A stretch of 32,780 nucleotides of DNA from an uncultured Acetatifactor sp. (GTDB lineage: Bacteria > Bacillota > Clostridia > Lachnospirales > Lachnospiraceae), in NCBI GenBank assembly GCA_947588705.1, contig CANPYT010000021.1, positions 1-32,780 of the forward strand, given 5' to 3'. The notes below the pieces were generated by a model. That model was not told the DNA's origin. It did no database searches and saw only the letters and a list, made by a program, of their open reading frames with translations. The translations under genes were made by a program, and so were the position numbers. This document shows positions 20,079 through 28,804 of the stretch, piece after piece. Position 1 is the stretch's first letter; every line of letters begins with the position of its first letter.

Positions 20079-22121
20079 TCATTCCGTCCTGCTGACTATG
20101 TTATAGTAGGCGTTGGACGTAAGGCGGTAAACGATCGTATAAAACAGGGCAAACGCCAGGATGCTGACCGCCGTGGTGGCGGCAAAAAGTTCCACATTGT
20201 TAAGGCTGAATGCCAGCAGGATCTTCCGGATAATGGGGAAGGCGAACGCCACATGCGTGGCCGCGAAGACCAGCGGTAGGAAAAATACCGTCAGCAGCTG
20301 GGAATTGATGCTCTTCCTGATCTCCTGCTTTGTCATCCCGACCTTCTGCATGATCTCAAACCGCGCCTGATCCTCATATCCCTCCGAGACCTGCTTGTAA
20401 TAGATGATCAGCACTGCCGCCAGGACAAAGGCCGCGCTCAGGATGATGCCAATATAGAACAGCGCACCGAACAGACTGAAAAAATCCGTCCGCTCATTTT
20501 CCTGGCATTCGATCACGCAGGAGACATACCCCAGCCTTTCCTTCACAGAAGGGTCTGTCAATGTCCCCACCAGCTGCCGGTACACCTGTATCTGCCGCTC
20601 CGGCTCCAGCCCTGTGTCCAGGTTCCAGAGCCACTTTTCCCGCAGCATCCTGCTGCCGTTGAAATCGGCAAGCATATCAGGCCCTTCCACCGCTTTCTCC
20701 AGGTCCGGGACAATGAGCGTGATGCTGGTTGCCATGTTCGCCGCGCTTTCACCGTTTCCCAAAAATTCTTCCACCTGTTTCCTGATCTTCAGGGTCTTCC
20801 CGTGGCGGAAGGTGATCGTGTCATAAGCGTACTCGCCGCGGTCCAGATAAATCAGGGCCTCCCCCTCCTCCAATGTCTCGTCCGTTCCCATCATGGCGTT
20901 GTAATCCGCAAGGGGGACAAAATAAAACGAACGGGACTCCGCTAAAGAAGCCACCGGCACATCTCCCAGTTTGTCCGCGTCCAGCTCCACGTAATCCTCC
21001 TGCAAAACGCCGTAGAGCTGCGCGTATCGGTAAAAATAATCGTTCTGGGGGCTTACGCCGCATGCCGCCAGTTCTTCCGAGATCCCCGCCCTCAGCGCTT
21101 CCGCCTTATCCTCCGGCCATCCGGAAAGCGCCGGCATCTGAAATTCCAGGTTGATCTCCCGTGGATAACGGCCGCGGACTACGCTCTCCTCGCCGAAATA
21201 CAGACAGGCGGTGGACGCCATTGTGACAAGGGCCATCGTCGCCAGGATACAGATGGAGGCCAGCCCGGCGCCGTTTCGCTTCATACGGTATGCCATGGAG
21301 GCCACCGACACAAAATGGCTGGATTTATAATAGTAGCTTTTCTTCTTTTGCAGAAGGCGGCAGAACAGGACCGATCCGGCCATCATCACAAGATATGTGC
21401 CCGCGATCACCATCACCACCGCCACAAAAAACGCCATGAGCGCTTCCAGCGGGTCCTGTATGGTCACTGCCATGCCGTAGGCCGCCGCCAGGAGCAGCGC
21501 TCCTGCCACTCCCAGGACCCAGTTCCCCTTTGGGGGCTTTTCCCCGATATTTTCACTGCGGATCAGGGAGATCGCGCTGGCGAATCTCACCTGACGGACC
21601 GAGTTCAGAAACAGGAGCAGGAAAATGACGCCGAATACCTGTACGCTCCTGCGGATAGAAAGCGCGGACACGGTCAGGTCATACGCCGCCTCCCCGTGCA
21701 TCACATTGATAAGCCCCAGCTCCGCCAGCTTGGAAAACGCGATCCCCGCCGCCAGGCCCGCGCTCATGGCGAGAAGCGCGGTAAACAGCGTCTCCCAGAA
21801 CAGAATGTGCCCGATCTCCCTCTTTCCCATGCCAAGGATATTGTAAAGGCCAAACTCTTTTTTCCTTCGCCGGATCAAGAAGGAATTGGTGTAAAACAGG
21901 AAAATGCCCGCAAAGATGGCGATGACCCAGCTCCCCAGCGCAAAGACCTGCCGAAGCGTCTCCGCGCCGTTCAGGGGCGTGAGCGCGTCGCTCAGGGCAA
22001 GGAACATAATAATATAAAACATCATCACCATACCGACGCAGGTGAGGATATAGGGCAGGAACAGCCGTCTGTTCTTCCTGATATCGCCGGCCGCGAGCTT
22101 TGGGTAGAATCCGATCCTCAT
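20079..22121 (-). CDS. bceB: Bce-type ABC transporter permease (FtsX-like), peptide resistance/sensing
   Basis: 680 residues, close to the 640-670 of BceB proteins. The topology is the diagnostic one: an N-terminal segment, then FtsX-like helices, a large hydrophilic extracellular region at about 310-525 between the seventh and eighth helices, and a C-terminal FtsX domain with LILIIYYKQVSEGYEDQARFE in parts. Such permeases bind cell-wall-active peptides or their lipid II-cycle targets and pass flux information to the BceS-type kinase. The start ATG overlaps the ATPase gene stop in ATGA. The peptide recognised cannot be read from the sequence, since the extracellular region varies. Confidence 0.92.
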   Translation of the reverse strand: MRIGFYPKLAAGDIRKNRRLFLPYILTCVGMVMMFYIIMFLALSDALTPLNGAETLRQVFALGSWVIAIFAGIFLFYTNSFLIRRRKKEFGLYNILGMGKREIGHILFWETLFTALLAMSAGLAAGIAFSKLAELGLINVMHGEAAYDLTVSALSIRRSVQVFGVIFLLLFLNSVRQVRFASAISLIRSENIGEKPPKGNWVLGVAGALLLAAAYGMAVTIQDPLEALMAFFVAVVMVIAGTYLVMMAGSVLFCRLLQKKKSYYYKSSHFVSVASMAYRMKRNGAGLASICILATMALVTMASTACLYFGEESVVRGRYPREINLEFQMPALSGWPEDKAEALRAGISEELAACGVSPQNDYFYRYAQLYGVLQEDYVELDADKLGDVPVASLAESRSFYFVPLADYNAMMGTDETLEEGEALIYLDRGEYAYDTITFRHGKTLKIRKQVEEFLGNGESAANMATSITLIVPDLEKAVEGPDMLADFNGSRMLREKWLWNLDTGLEPERQIQVYRQLVGTLTDPSVKERLGYVSCVIECQENERTDFFSLFGALFYIGIILSAAFVLAAVLIIYYKQVSEGYEDQARFEIMQKVGMTKQEIRKSINSQLLTVFFLPLVFAATHVAFAFPIIRKILLAFSLNNVELFAATTAVSILAFALFYTIVYRLTSNAYYNIVSRTE

Positions 22122-22882
22122 TTTCTCATCCCTCCCGTCGTAAGCAGCGTCAACGTATCGGTGATCTTCTGATACAGCTCCTCGTTAGTGTCCTCTCCCC
22201 GGTAGATCTGGTGAAACACTTCCCCGTCTTTGATAAACAGCACCCGCTTTGCCACGCTTGCGGCTTTTACCGAGTGCGTGACCATCAGGATCGTCTGGCC
22301 AAGCCCATTGACCTCCCCGAACAGGCGTAGCAGCTCGTCGGTGGCTCTTGAGTCCAGCGCCCCGGTGGGTTCGTCCGCAAGGATCAGCCGCGGGCTGGTG
22401 ATCATGGCCCTGGCCACGGCAGCCCGCTGCTTTTGTCCGCCGGACACCTCATAGGGATACTTGTCCAGCAGGCCCGAGATCCCAAGCCTGTCCGCAATAG
22501 GCGCCAAAAGCCCCTTCATCTCCTTATAGCCCTTTCCCGCCAGCACCAGCGGCAGATAGATATTGTCCTCCAGCGTAAAGGTGTCCAGAAGATTAAATTC
22601 CTGAAACACGAACCCCAGGTGGTCCCGGCGGAAAGCCGCCACTGCCGACTCCCGGATCTTGGAAAGGTCTTTCCCGTCCAGCATCACCGTACCCCCGGTA
22701 GGTTTATCCAGCGCTGCCAGAATATTGAGCAGCGTCGTCTTGCCGGATCCGGACTCTCCCATGATGGCCACATATTCTCCCTGCTCCACGCTGAAGTTCA
22801 CGTTTTTCAGCGCCTCTACCTTATTCCCCCCAAACCGGGGCGTGTAGACCTTTTTCAGGCCCGTCACCTCCAACATACTCAT
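22118..22882 (-). CDS. bceA: Bce-type ABC transporter ATP-binding protein
   Basis: 254 residues. Walker A is GESGSGKTT (42-50), the Q-loop lies in FVFQEFNLLD, the signature is VSGGQ (146-150), Walker B is LILADEPT (165-172) and the H-loop is in MVTHS. It belongs to the MacB/LolD/BceA type that acts with FtsX-like permeases by mechanotransmission instead of classic transport. It is first of the two ABC genes, translationally coupled to the permease, and has an inducible-type promoter region upstream (22916-22991). Its neighbours, a BceS-like kinase and OmpR-type regulator, complete a four-gene module. Confidence 0.95.
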   Translation of the reverse strand: MSMLEVTGLKKVYTPRFGGNKVEALKNVNFSVEQGEYVAIMGESGSGKTTLLNILAALDKPTGGTVMLDGKDLSKIRESAVAAFRRDHLGFVFQEFNLLDTFTLEDNIYLPLVLAGKGYKEMKGLLAPIADRLGISGLLDKYPYEVSGGQKQRAAVARAMITSPRLILADEPTGALDSRATDELLRLFGEVNGLGQTILMVTHSVKAASVAKRVLFIKDGEVFHQIYRGEDTNEELYQKITDTLTLLTTGGMRK

Positions 22883-22915
22883 TTACATGATCCCTCCCAT
22901 CTTTTTTCTACAGGC

Positions 22916-22967
22916 ATTGTAGCAGAAACGGGAAATGCGCCGCTATCGAATCGGCTTACATTTCCCG
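22916..22967 (-). promoter_or_regulatory. bceAB promoter with large interrupted palindrome
   Basis: Minus strand -10 TACAAT at 22921-22916. No good -35 is present at the correct distance. That place is occupied by a palindrome: CGGGAAATG (22929-22937) with its complement at 22959-22967, and inner GCCG/CGGC (22939-22942, 22952-22955). The weak -35 fits an activator-dependent promoter. Confidence 0.6.
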
Positions 22968-22975
22968 CCCGTCGT

Positions 22976-22991
22976 CTTACAGTTTTGTAAG
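22976..22991 (-). promoter_or_regulatory. BceR-type operator box
   Basis: CTTACA-N4-TGTAAG, a perfect 6-bp inverted repeat that matches the TNACA-N4-TGTAA consensus known for BceR-like regulators of Bacillus subtilis. A further half site TGTAAG lies nearer the promoter at 22955-22960 on the minus strand, as expected for a secondary site. Confidence 0.75.
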
Positions 22992-22994
22992 GGT

Positions 22995-24014
22995 TTATTC
23001 TGCCCTCAGCCGGTATTGCTCCAGATGGAGGGAAACACAGGTGCCTTTGCCCGGCTGGGATTCCAGCGCGATCTCCACCCCCAGCTTTACGCAGATCCGC
23101 TTGCAGAGATAGAGGCCGATGCCGCTGGCCCGCTTGTCCTTCCGCCCATTATATCCCGTATAGCCCTTTTCAAACACCCGGGGCAGGTCGTTCGGCGCGA
23201 TCCCGATCCCGGTGTCCTCAATGCAGAGGGTCTTCGGCCCCTTCCCATAGATCCTGATGGTTCCTTCCCTGGTATATTTCAGCGCGTTGGACAAAACCTG
23301 CTCGACCACGAAGGACAGCCATTTTTCATCCGTGACCACCTTATATTCCGTGGGAACATAGTCAAGCCGGATCTTTCTCGCGATAAACTCCGCGGCAAAT
23401 TTGGAGACAGACTGCCTCACAATGGCGTCCAGATCCTGCTCCCTAAACACATAATCGCTATGATCCGAATCCAGCCTCAAAAACGCCAGCACCATCTCCA
23501 CATACTGCTCGATCTGGAACAGGTCGGAGGAAAGCTTCCTGGAAAGGGGCGAATCCTCCTTTTCCAGGGTCAGGCGCATGGACGTGATAGGGGTCTTGAT
23601 CTGGTGCACCCAGACGGTATAGTATTCCACCATATCCTGATAGCGGGTGGACGCGGCCCCCTCGCTTTCCGTCATTTCCTCCCGGAGCGCCCGTATCACC
23701 GCCTGATAATCTTTTTCCAGGATCCCGCAGGTCTCCGGCAGAGAGACGATCCTGGTGCCGATCATTTCCCGCACCTGCAAAAGCATCTCATGGCTGCGCC
23801 TGACCCGCCAGAAATCCCGGAGCAGGAAGCCGCAGCCAAACATCCCGCAGAGGAAAGCCGGATACAACACAGCCCCCACCGGCAGATGATACAGCAGGAA
23901 AGTTACGCAGAAGATAGCGCAGAACAGCAAAAATACAAGGATCCCGCCCCGGCGCTGTCTCATGTACGCCGCCAGGAGCCTCCCGTTGTTTCCTTCCAAA
24001 GATTCATTCCACAA
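22995..24014 (-). CDS. bceS: Intramembrane-sensing histidine kinase, BceS-type
   Basis: 339 residues. Two membrane segments (about 24-42 and 47-65) are separated by only a few residues, so there is no sensory domain outside. The phosphoacceptor box is VWVHQIKTPITSM with H137. The N box is EQVLSNALKYT, and the G boxes are IEDTGIGIAPNDL and ASGIGLYLCK. Kinases of this form sense peptide stress through the partner ABC permease. The frame begins with TTG at 24014, overlapping the regulator gene by 11 nt. Other starts (TTG at 23999 or ATG at 23963) are possible, the ATG still leaving both helices intact. The nearest ribosome-binding-like sequence is GGGGG in the regulator's last codons. Confidence 0.92.
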   Translation of the reverse strand: MWNESLEGNNGRLLAAYMRQRRGGILVFLLFCAIFCVTFLLYHLPVGAVLYPAFLCGMFGCGFLLRDFWRVRRSHEMLLQVREMIGTRIVSLPETCGILEKDYQAVIRALREEMTESEGAASTRYQDMVEYYTVWVHQIKTPITSMRLTLEKEDSPLSRKLSSDLFQIEQYVEMVLAFLRLDSDHSDYVFREQDLDAIVRQSVSKFAAEFIARKIRLDYVPTEYKVVTDEKWLSFVVEQVLSNALKYTREGTIRIYGKGPKTLCIEDTGIGIAPNDLPRVFEKGYTGYNGRKDKRASGIGLYLCKRICVKLGVEIALESQPGKGTCVSLHLEQYRLRAE

Positions 24015-24675
24015 GATACCCGACCCCCACTTTTGTCACAATAAATTTTTCCAGCCCCGCGGCGTCCAGCTTTTTCCGCAGACGGTTGATATTTACCGTC
24101 AGGGTGTTCTCGTCCACAAACTGCTGCGTTTTCCAGAGACGCTCCATCAGCCGCTCGCGGCTCACGATCCTGCCCTTGTTTTCCATCAGGCAGAAAAGGA
24201 TCCGATACTCGTTTTTGGAGAGGGGGATCTGTTCCTCCCCAAAGACAAGCGTACCGTTCCCGGTGTTCAGAAAGGCTCCCCGATGCTGCAAGACCGGGGT
24301 GTTTACGGCAAAATCATAGGCCCTGCGCAGCAGCGCCTGGAGCTTGGCGATCAAAACGTTTCCGTCAAAGGGCTTCGCCACAAAATCATCCGCCCCCATA
24401 TTCATGGCCATCACGATATTCATGTTGTCGGAAGCGGAGGACAGGAAAAGAATAGGCACTTTCGAGATCCTGCGGATCTCCGCGCACCAGTGATATCCGT
24501 TAAAGAACGGCAGGCCGATGTCAAGGATCACGGCATGGGGCTGATATTCCGCAAATTCCTCCAGCACATTTCGAAAATCCTCCACAATGCGGGAATCCAT
24601 CTCCCACATCTTCGCCTGTTCCCCGATCGCTTCCGCAATACTGCGGTCGTCTTCCACAATCAAAATACGATACAT
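24004..24675 (-). CDS. bceR: OmpR-family response regulator, BceR-type
   Basis: 223 residues. The receiver domain (1-118) has acidic residues at VEDD, the phosphoacceptor D52 in LDIGLPFFNG and K101 in AKPFDGN. The C-terminal winged helix (about 130-223) has the OmpR pattern LSKNEYRILFCLMENKG (in parts) and VNINRLRKKLD. It should be phosphorylated by the overlapping kinase gene product and bind the box at 22976-22991 to activate the ABC genes. AAGAGGTG precedes the ATG. It starts only 40 nt after the end of the flippase fusion gene, with no obvious promoter in between, so basal expression may come from the polysaccharide genes. Confidence 0.94.
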   Translation of the reverse strand: MYRILIVEDDRSIAEAIGEQAKMWEMDSRIVEDFRNVLEEFAEYQPHAVILDIGLPFFNGYHWCAEIRRISKVPILFLSSASDNMNIVMAMNMGADDFVAKPFDGNVLIAKLQALLRRAYDFAVNTPVLQHRGAFLNTGNGTLVFGEEQIPLSKNEYRILFCLMENKGRIVSRERLMERLWKTQQFVDENTLTVNINRLRKKLDAAGLEKFIVTKVGVGYLVE

Positions 24676-24715
24676 GTCTGCACCTCTTGTCCGCTTCCGG
24701 CGTCATGCCCCTGTT

Positions 24716-27496
24716 TCAGGCCCCGCCGTCCCCGCGGTTTTTCCAAAGCTGGATCTGTTCCATGATCCGGCTGCGCTGTCCGGCTTTTTTTAAGATCGTC
24801 CCCGCCGACACCTGGCGGATCCTGCGGTTATTCCGGAGAAACCGCACCAACGTCGCCACCCACAGTCCGGGCCAGAGCGGAGGATACCTTCCCGCTTTCG
24901 GGAAATTCAGGTGCATCTGGTGATGAAATTCCCGGGCGTAAGCCGCCGGGCTGTTCCCCCGCAGCGTCACCATGCGCTCCGCCGCGGACCGTCCAAATTC
25001 CTCCGCCTCCAGGATCTCCCTCAGGAATCCCTCCACGTCATATTCCCCGGAGATCTCCATCCATTCCACGCGCTCCCGGGGCAGCCCAAGATACGCGCAG
25101 CAAAATAGCGTCACCATATCGGAAAACCCCTTCAACCCGCTCTCCCGCACCAGCGAAAGATACTTCCGCCTGTCCTCCCCGGCGGGATCCCGGTTCCAGA
25201 ACACCGTCCAGTCGCAAAGCAGTTTCAGTCCAAACCCGGCCCGCAGAAAATGCTGCAGCATGTGAAGAAGCAGCTCATAGGCGTGAAAAGCGGTATCCAG
25301 CACAGGCAGCGCCACCCCCATACAATCCACCCGGCAGATATGCTCCCCGCATTCCGGCAGGCAGTTGTGCAGATAACGGTTTACCGCCTGGTTGTCAAAG
25401 GGCTCCGCCAGCATCGTGTGGAGCTCCACCTCGATCCCCTCCGGGGTCCGGAACACGATATGGTGCAGGGATGGCTGGCGCTCCGACACCGCCAGGCCGC
25501 ACTCTGTCAACGTCTTTTCCGCCTGTTCCGCAAGCCCCGGATCGACCAGCAGAAGATCCACATCCCCCGTCTTCCTCAGCTCCGGCACCGGATAAAAGGA
25601 GGCGGTACCCACCCCTTTCAGCAGGCATACCGGGATCCCTTCCGCTTCCAGCCTGGAGATGAAAAACTTGCTCAGGAACAGGATATGGTAACTCTGCCGG
25701 ACCGTCTTTTGCGCGGACTCCGTCACGTATTTCCTCACGTCCTCCGGCGCCCTCCCCTCTTCCACCAGGCTCTGGTAGAGGAAAGGCAGTACCCTGTGCC
25801 TCTCCGCCGTCAGGCAGAGGGCATCCCAGTCCGGCTCTTTTTTCCTCTGTTTTCCCCGCTCCCCGTGAGCGGGCTTCCCCTCGCCCGTTTCCGAAGCCAG
25901 ATGTCTTCTCAAAAGCTCCAGGAGCATACGGTCTTCCGGGGAAAAATGCCTCTCTCCGGGCACTTTCCCCATCCGTTTCCGTAACAGCTCCGCCGCCTTT
26001 TTCCAGAGCAGCTTAAATTCCCTGGTGCGGCAGTACAGGATCAAATACGCCAGATTCGTGACCCCAAAGCACAGCACAAGCCTCCACACGCAGACCTGCC
26101 ATAACCCGCCTGTGACCCGGCTGCAGAGAAGATCCTCCCCCCGCCAGAGAAGGAACGTGACGCCGGCGTAGACAAAATACCGCAGGAAGTACGGCGCGGA
26201 AGAAGTCTTCAGCCGATGCTTGTACAGCATGTAGGGTTCCACCCAAAAAGACGTGGTCACCGTGCTCACCAGCGTTCCCAAAAAGATCCCGGCCGCCCCC
26301 ATCCGTCTTCCCAGGAAAAAGGAGACCACAAGGTTGATCACCGCCTCCGGTATCGCTTTATACCTGTCATAGCGGAAGATCCCCATGGAATCCCGAAACA
26401 CCAGCGCCGCCTGGCGCATCCCCGTCAGGTAAAAGTTCAGGCACAGTATCAGGGTGACTTCCCGCGGGAACACATACCTGGCCCCGAAGCTCATGGTCAC
26501 AAAGGGGTCGATAACCTCATAGATACAGATGGCGGCAAGCCCAAACAACCACTGCCCCATGAAAAAGGACGCCTCAAAGACCTTCCGTATGCGCTCCCTG
26601 CTCTCCTCCACGCCCAGGTTCCCAACGCTGGCCGTGATCCCCTGGAACACCTGATTCAGCACCTGCCGCACGGAACCGATGATCAGGTAATAGTTGGAGT
26701 ACCTTCCCACGCTCAACGTACCCACCAGCGCCGACAACAGCAGGTTGTCCGTATTGTTCACCAGGACATTCCCCACCTTGTGCATCAGCATGGCGCGGAT
26801 ATTCTGGAAAATGTCCTTCTTCTCCCGGGGGGAGAGCTCCTGTACCTGCTTTTCCTTCAAGTAGGGATACATTTTGTCCGCTTTCCGGGAGATGGCCAGA
26901 TTCCCCCCCAGGGTACACAATATCAACACTCCGAGGAACAGGATAAAGTTTCCGGTCAGGTACAGGACAGCGATCTGCACCAGGTTCTGAAGGATCAGGA
27001 AGCCGGTCTGATACAGGACGCCGATATAGCTCAGCTGATGGGCGTCCACCAGGGTCCGCTTATAGATCATCAGATAGGACACCACGGAGCTGAACAGATA
27101 CATTAGGTAGATCAGCAGCAGATGATCCACCTGCGGCTGATCCCGGATCAAGACGCCCAGGAACGGGATCACCATAAGCCCCCCGGCCAGGACAATACAC
27201 GCCACGATCCGATAGAACTTCCGGTACAGCCGCATCAGGGACTTCTGTTTTTCCACGTCTCCCTGGGCGATGGGCTGGTACAGGGCGTAGGTGATGGCGG
27301 TGCCGATGCCGAGCTCCGACAGGGCGAGCACATTGAGGATATCGGTAAACAGGCCATTGATCCCCACATAGTCCTCCGACAGAGTGTGCGTAAACACCAC
27401 CCTTGTCAGGTAGCCGGCCAGGATGGCGACGATCCTGGCCGCCATGGCAACCGTGGTATTCCGGGCCGAATACTCCGTTCTGCTTTTTTCCACCAA
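24716..27496 (-). CDS. Polysaccharide flippase fused to nucleotidyltransferase-like domain
   Basis: 926 residues from a TTG at 27496, chosen because AGGAGG lies exactly 8 nt upstream; the GTG at 27505 overlaps that site. Residues about 10-495 are a MOP-superfamily oligosaccharide flippase with 12-14 helices, beginning with SARNTTVAMAARIVAILAGY (in parts). A charged linker (about 500-555) follows. The last 370 residues resemble the uncharacterised nucleotidyltransferase family PF14907: LLKGVGTASFYP at about 625-636 and RKTGDVDLLLV at about 641-651, the LKG...GDVD pattern of that family, then VELHTML. These two functions are normally separate proteins. The fusion may couple lipid-linked sugar translocation with modification at the cytoplasmic face. 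The reaction of the second domain is unknown. It is followed 40 nt later by the Bce regulator gene. Confidence 0.88.
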   Translation of the reverse strand: MVEKSRTEYSARNTTVAMAARIVAILAGYLTRVVFTHTLSEDYVGINGLFTDILNVLALSELGIGTAITYALYQPIAQGDVEKQKSLMRLYRKFYRIVACIVLAGGLMVIPFLGVLIRDQPQVDHLLLIYLMYLFSSVVSYLMIYKRTLVDAHQLSYIGVLYQTGFLILQNLVQIAVLYLTGNFILFLGVLILCTLGGNLAISRKADKMYPYLKEKQVQELSPREKKDIFQNIRAMLMHKVGNVLVNNTDNLLLSALVGTLSVGRYSNYYLIIGSVRQVLNQVFQGITASVGNLGVEESRERIRKVFEASFFMGQWLFGLAAICIYEVIDPFVTMSFGARYVFPREVTLILCLNFYLTGMRQAALVFRDSMGIFRYDRYKAIPEAVINLVVSFFLGRRMGAAGIFLGTLVSTVTTSFWVEPYMLYKHRLKTSSAPYFLRYFVYAGVTFLLWRGEDLLCSRVTGGLWQVCVWRLVLCFGVTNLAYLILYCRTREFKLLWKKAAELLRKRMGKVPGERHFSPEDRMLLELLRRHLASETGEGKPAHGERGKQRKKEPDWDALCLTAERHRVLPFLYQSLVEEGRAPEDVRKYVTESAQKTVRQSYHILFLSKFFISRLEAEGIPVCLLKGVGTASFYPVPELRKTGDVDLLLVDPGLAEQAEKTLTECGLAVSERQPSLHHIVFRTPEGIEVELHTMLAEPFDNQAVNRYLHNCLPECGEHICRVDCMGVALPVLDTAFHAYELLLHMLQHFLRAGFGLKLLCDWTVFWNRDPAGEDRRKYLSLVRESGLKGFSDMVTLFCCAYLGLPRERVEWMEISGEYDVEGFLREILEAEEFGRSAAERMVTLRGNSPAAYAREFHHQMHLNFPKAGRYPPLWPGLWVATLVRFLRNNRRIRQVSAGTILKKAGQRSRIMEQIQLWKNRGDGGA

Positions 27497-27546
27497 TGTT
27501 CTCACCTCCTCACCTTCCGTCGCTTTTCAGGGCTTTTCCTTTTTTA

Positions 27547-27616
27547 TCTCTCTTTTTTCTCTTTTTTCTCTTTTTTCTCTTTTTTCTCTTTTTTTCTCTT
27601 TTTTTCTCTTTTTTCT
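27547..27616. repeat. Simple repeat tract CTCTTTTTT (polypurine on coding strand)
   Basis: Four to five 9-bp CTCTTTTTT units, then two 10-bp units with one more T, then another 9-bp unit. The tract begins at the stop codon of the Stealth gene and ends about 50 nt before the ribosome binding site of the flippase fusion. Variation in T number between units indicates replication slippage. Confidence 0.9.
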
Positions 27617-28661
27617 ATCTCTCTTTCCCGGCGCTTTCCGCTGTCTGCTTCTCAAAAGCGGACTTCCGGGGAAGGATGCGCTCGAAAGCCTCCCTGAGCT
27701 GGCCCGCCGCCCTCTCCATGTCTCCCGCGATCCGGCCATCGTTGATGCAGACCACCTTTTTCTTTTTCCCGGCCAGAATACGGGCAAGATCGCTGTTATC
27801 CTCCGTCACATCGTAATACCGGAACCATTTCTGCACATTGCAGGGGACAAAATTTCCCGACAGCTTCTGCCATTCCCGGAACAGATACGGCGTCACATCC
27901 CGCTGGCTGCGAAACCGGTTGGCGGACATGGCGGTGAGAAGCTCCCCCTCCTTCTCCCATATTTCCTCAAAGGTCTCCCTGAGAAAGGGCGAGGGCCCAT
28001 GCACCGTATAAAATCCCGTGAACAGCGGAAAAGCCAGCTCCAGCAGATTATAAAAGAAATACAGCGGCGGATACCCCGGTTTAAAGTATTTTCCAGGCTG
28101 GCTCCTCACATTCTCCCGCTTGTCAAAATACTTGCAGAGCACAAGGCTGTTGTTCAAATACAGATGGGACATCACCGGGTTTTTGGGATTCGCCACAACC
28201 GGCTGAAACGCCAGCATATCGCAGGGCCTGCCACCCCGGAAAAAGGTTTCCGGCTTTACGGGGCCCACCAAGTAAAAGTCATCGTTAAAGTACACAAACT
28301 GCCGGGAGAGCCCTTCTATCCTGTGAAGATAGATCTCCAATACATTACTGTTGAATGTTGGAAGGTATTCTCCCGGAATATAATCCTCATGCCGGACGAT
28401 ATGGAGTTTCGGATGATCCGTGTCCAGCCATGGGGGCAGGTGGCCCCAGGTGACAAGATGCACCTTCCGGACCCAGGGGGCAAACTTCTCCACGCCCCGG
28501 AACCAGTATCGAAACAGGCCCCAGTCCCGATAGCGCTCTTCCCCGTCGTCCGTCAGCCCTTCCTCCGCCGGTCCTCCGCCCTCGTAACGGGCCTTCTCCG
28601 CCCGCCAGGCCCTGTCCGAGCCGTCCACCCAAGTCACCACAAAATCGATCCCTTCCGCCAC
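27615..28661 (-). CDS. Stealth-family sugar-phosphate transferase
   Basis: 348 residues, GTG start with GGAGG about 8 nt upstream. The conserved Stealth regions are visible in order: CR1 DFVVTWVDGSD (6-16), CR2 around PTFNSNVLEIYLHRI and FVYFNDDFYLVGPV (about 101-135), CR3 with TVHGPSPFLRETFEEIWE (in parts) and CR4 CINDG near residue 305. The family transfers hexose-1-phosphates from nucleotide sugars to build phosphodiester-linked capsule or exopolysaccharide, and includes the N-acetylglucosamine-1-phosphotransferase of animals. No membrane segment is present, so it acts in the cytoplasm on a lipid-linked acceptor. The neighbouring flippase would export the product. Confidence 0.93.
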   Translation of the reverse strand: MAEGIDFVVTWVDGSDRAWRAEKARYEGGGPAEEGLTDDGEERYRDWGLFRYWFRGVEKFAPWVRKVHLVTWGHLPPWLDTDHPKLHIVRHEDYIPGEYLPTFNSNVLEIYLHRIEGLSRQFVYFNDDFYLVGPVKPETFFRGGRPCDMLAFQPVVANPKNPVMSHLYLNNSLVLCKYFDKRENVRSQPGKYFKPGYPPLYFFYNLLELAFPLFTGFYTVHGPSPFLRETFEEIWEKEGELLTAMSANRFRSQRDVTPYLFREWQKLSGNFVPCNVQKWFRYYDVTEDNSDLARILAGKKKKVVCINDGRIAGDMERAAGQLREAFERILPRKSAFEKQTAESAGKER

Positions 28662-28743
28662 CGAACCGCCTCCTCTCTTTTATCCGCGGCAGATCTTCCC
28701 CGTCGGCCGCCCCGCCGGTCGTACCCAACTTTTCCCGATGCCA

Positions 28744-28772
28744 TGGTTTTTTCTCCTTATCCATGATATACT
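28744..28772 (+). promoter_or_regulatory. Promoter of the DUF4832 (plus) gene
   Basis: Extended -10 TGATATACT (TATACT at 28767-28772) with a weak -35 TGGTTT (28744-28749), 17-nt spacer. A minus-strand TTGAAA-N16-TATATC overlaps the same bases and could serve the Stealth gene. Confidence 0.5.
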
Positions 28773-28804
28773 ACATGTATCAATCGTTTCAAGAGGAAAC
28801 TCCT

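Noticed and set aside
22929..22967. Intrinsic terminator between the kinase and ATPase genes
   Set aside because: The hairpin lacks a U run on either strand, and its position over the -35 fits a promoter element better.
28387..28764. 125-codon minus-strand frame upstream of the Stealth gene
   Set aside because: It overlaps the Stealth gene in another frame with Gly/Arg-rich low-complexity sequence. The Stealth start has the proper ribosome binding site.
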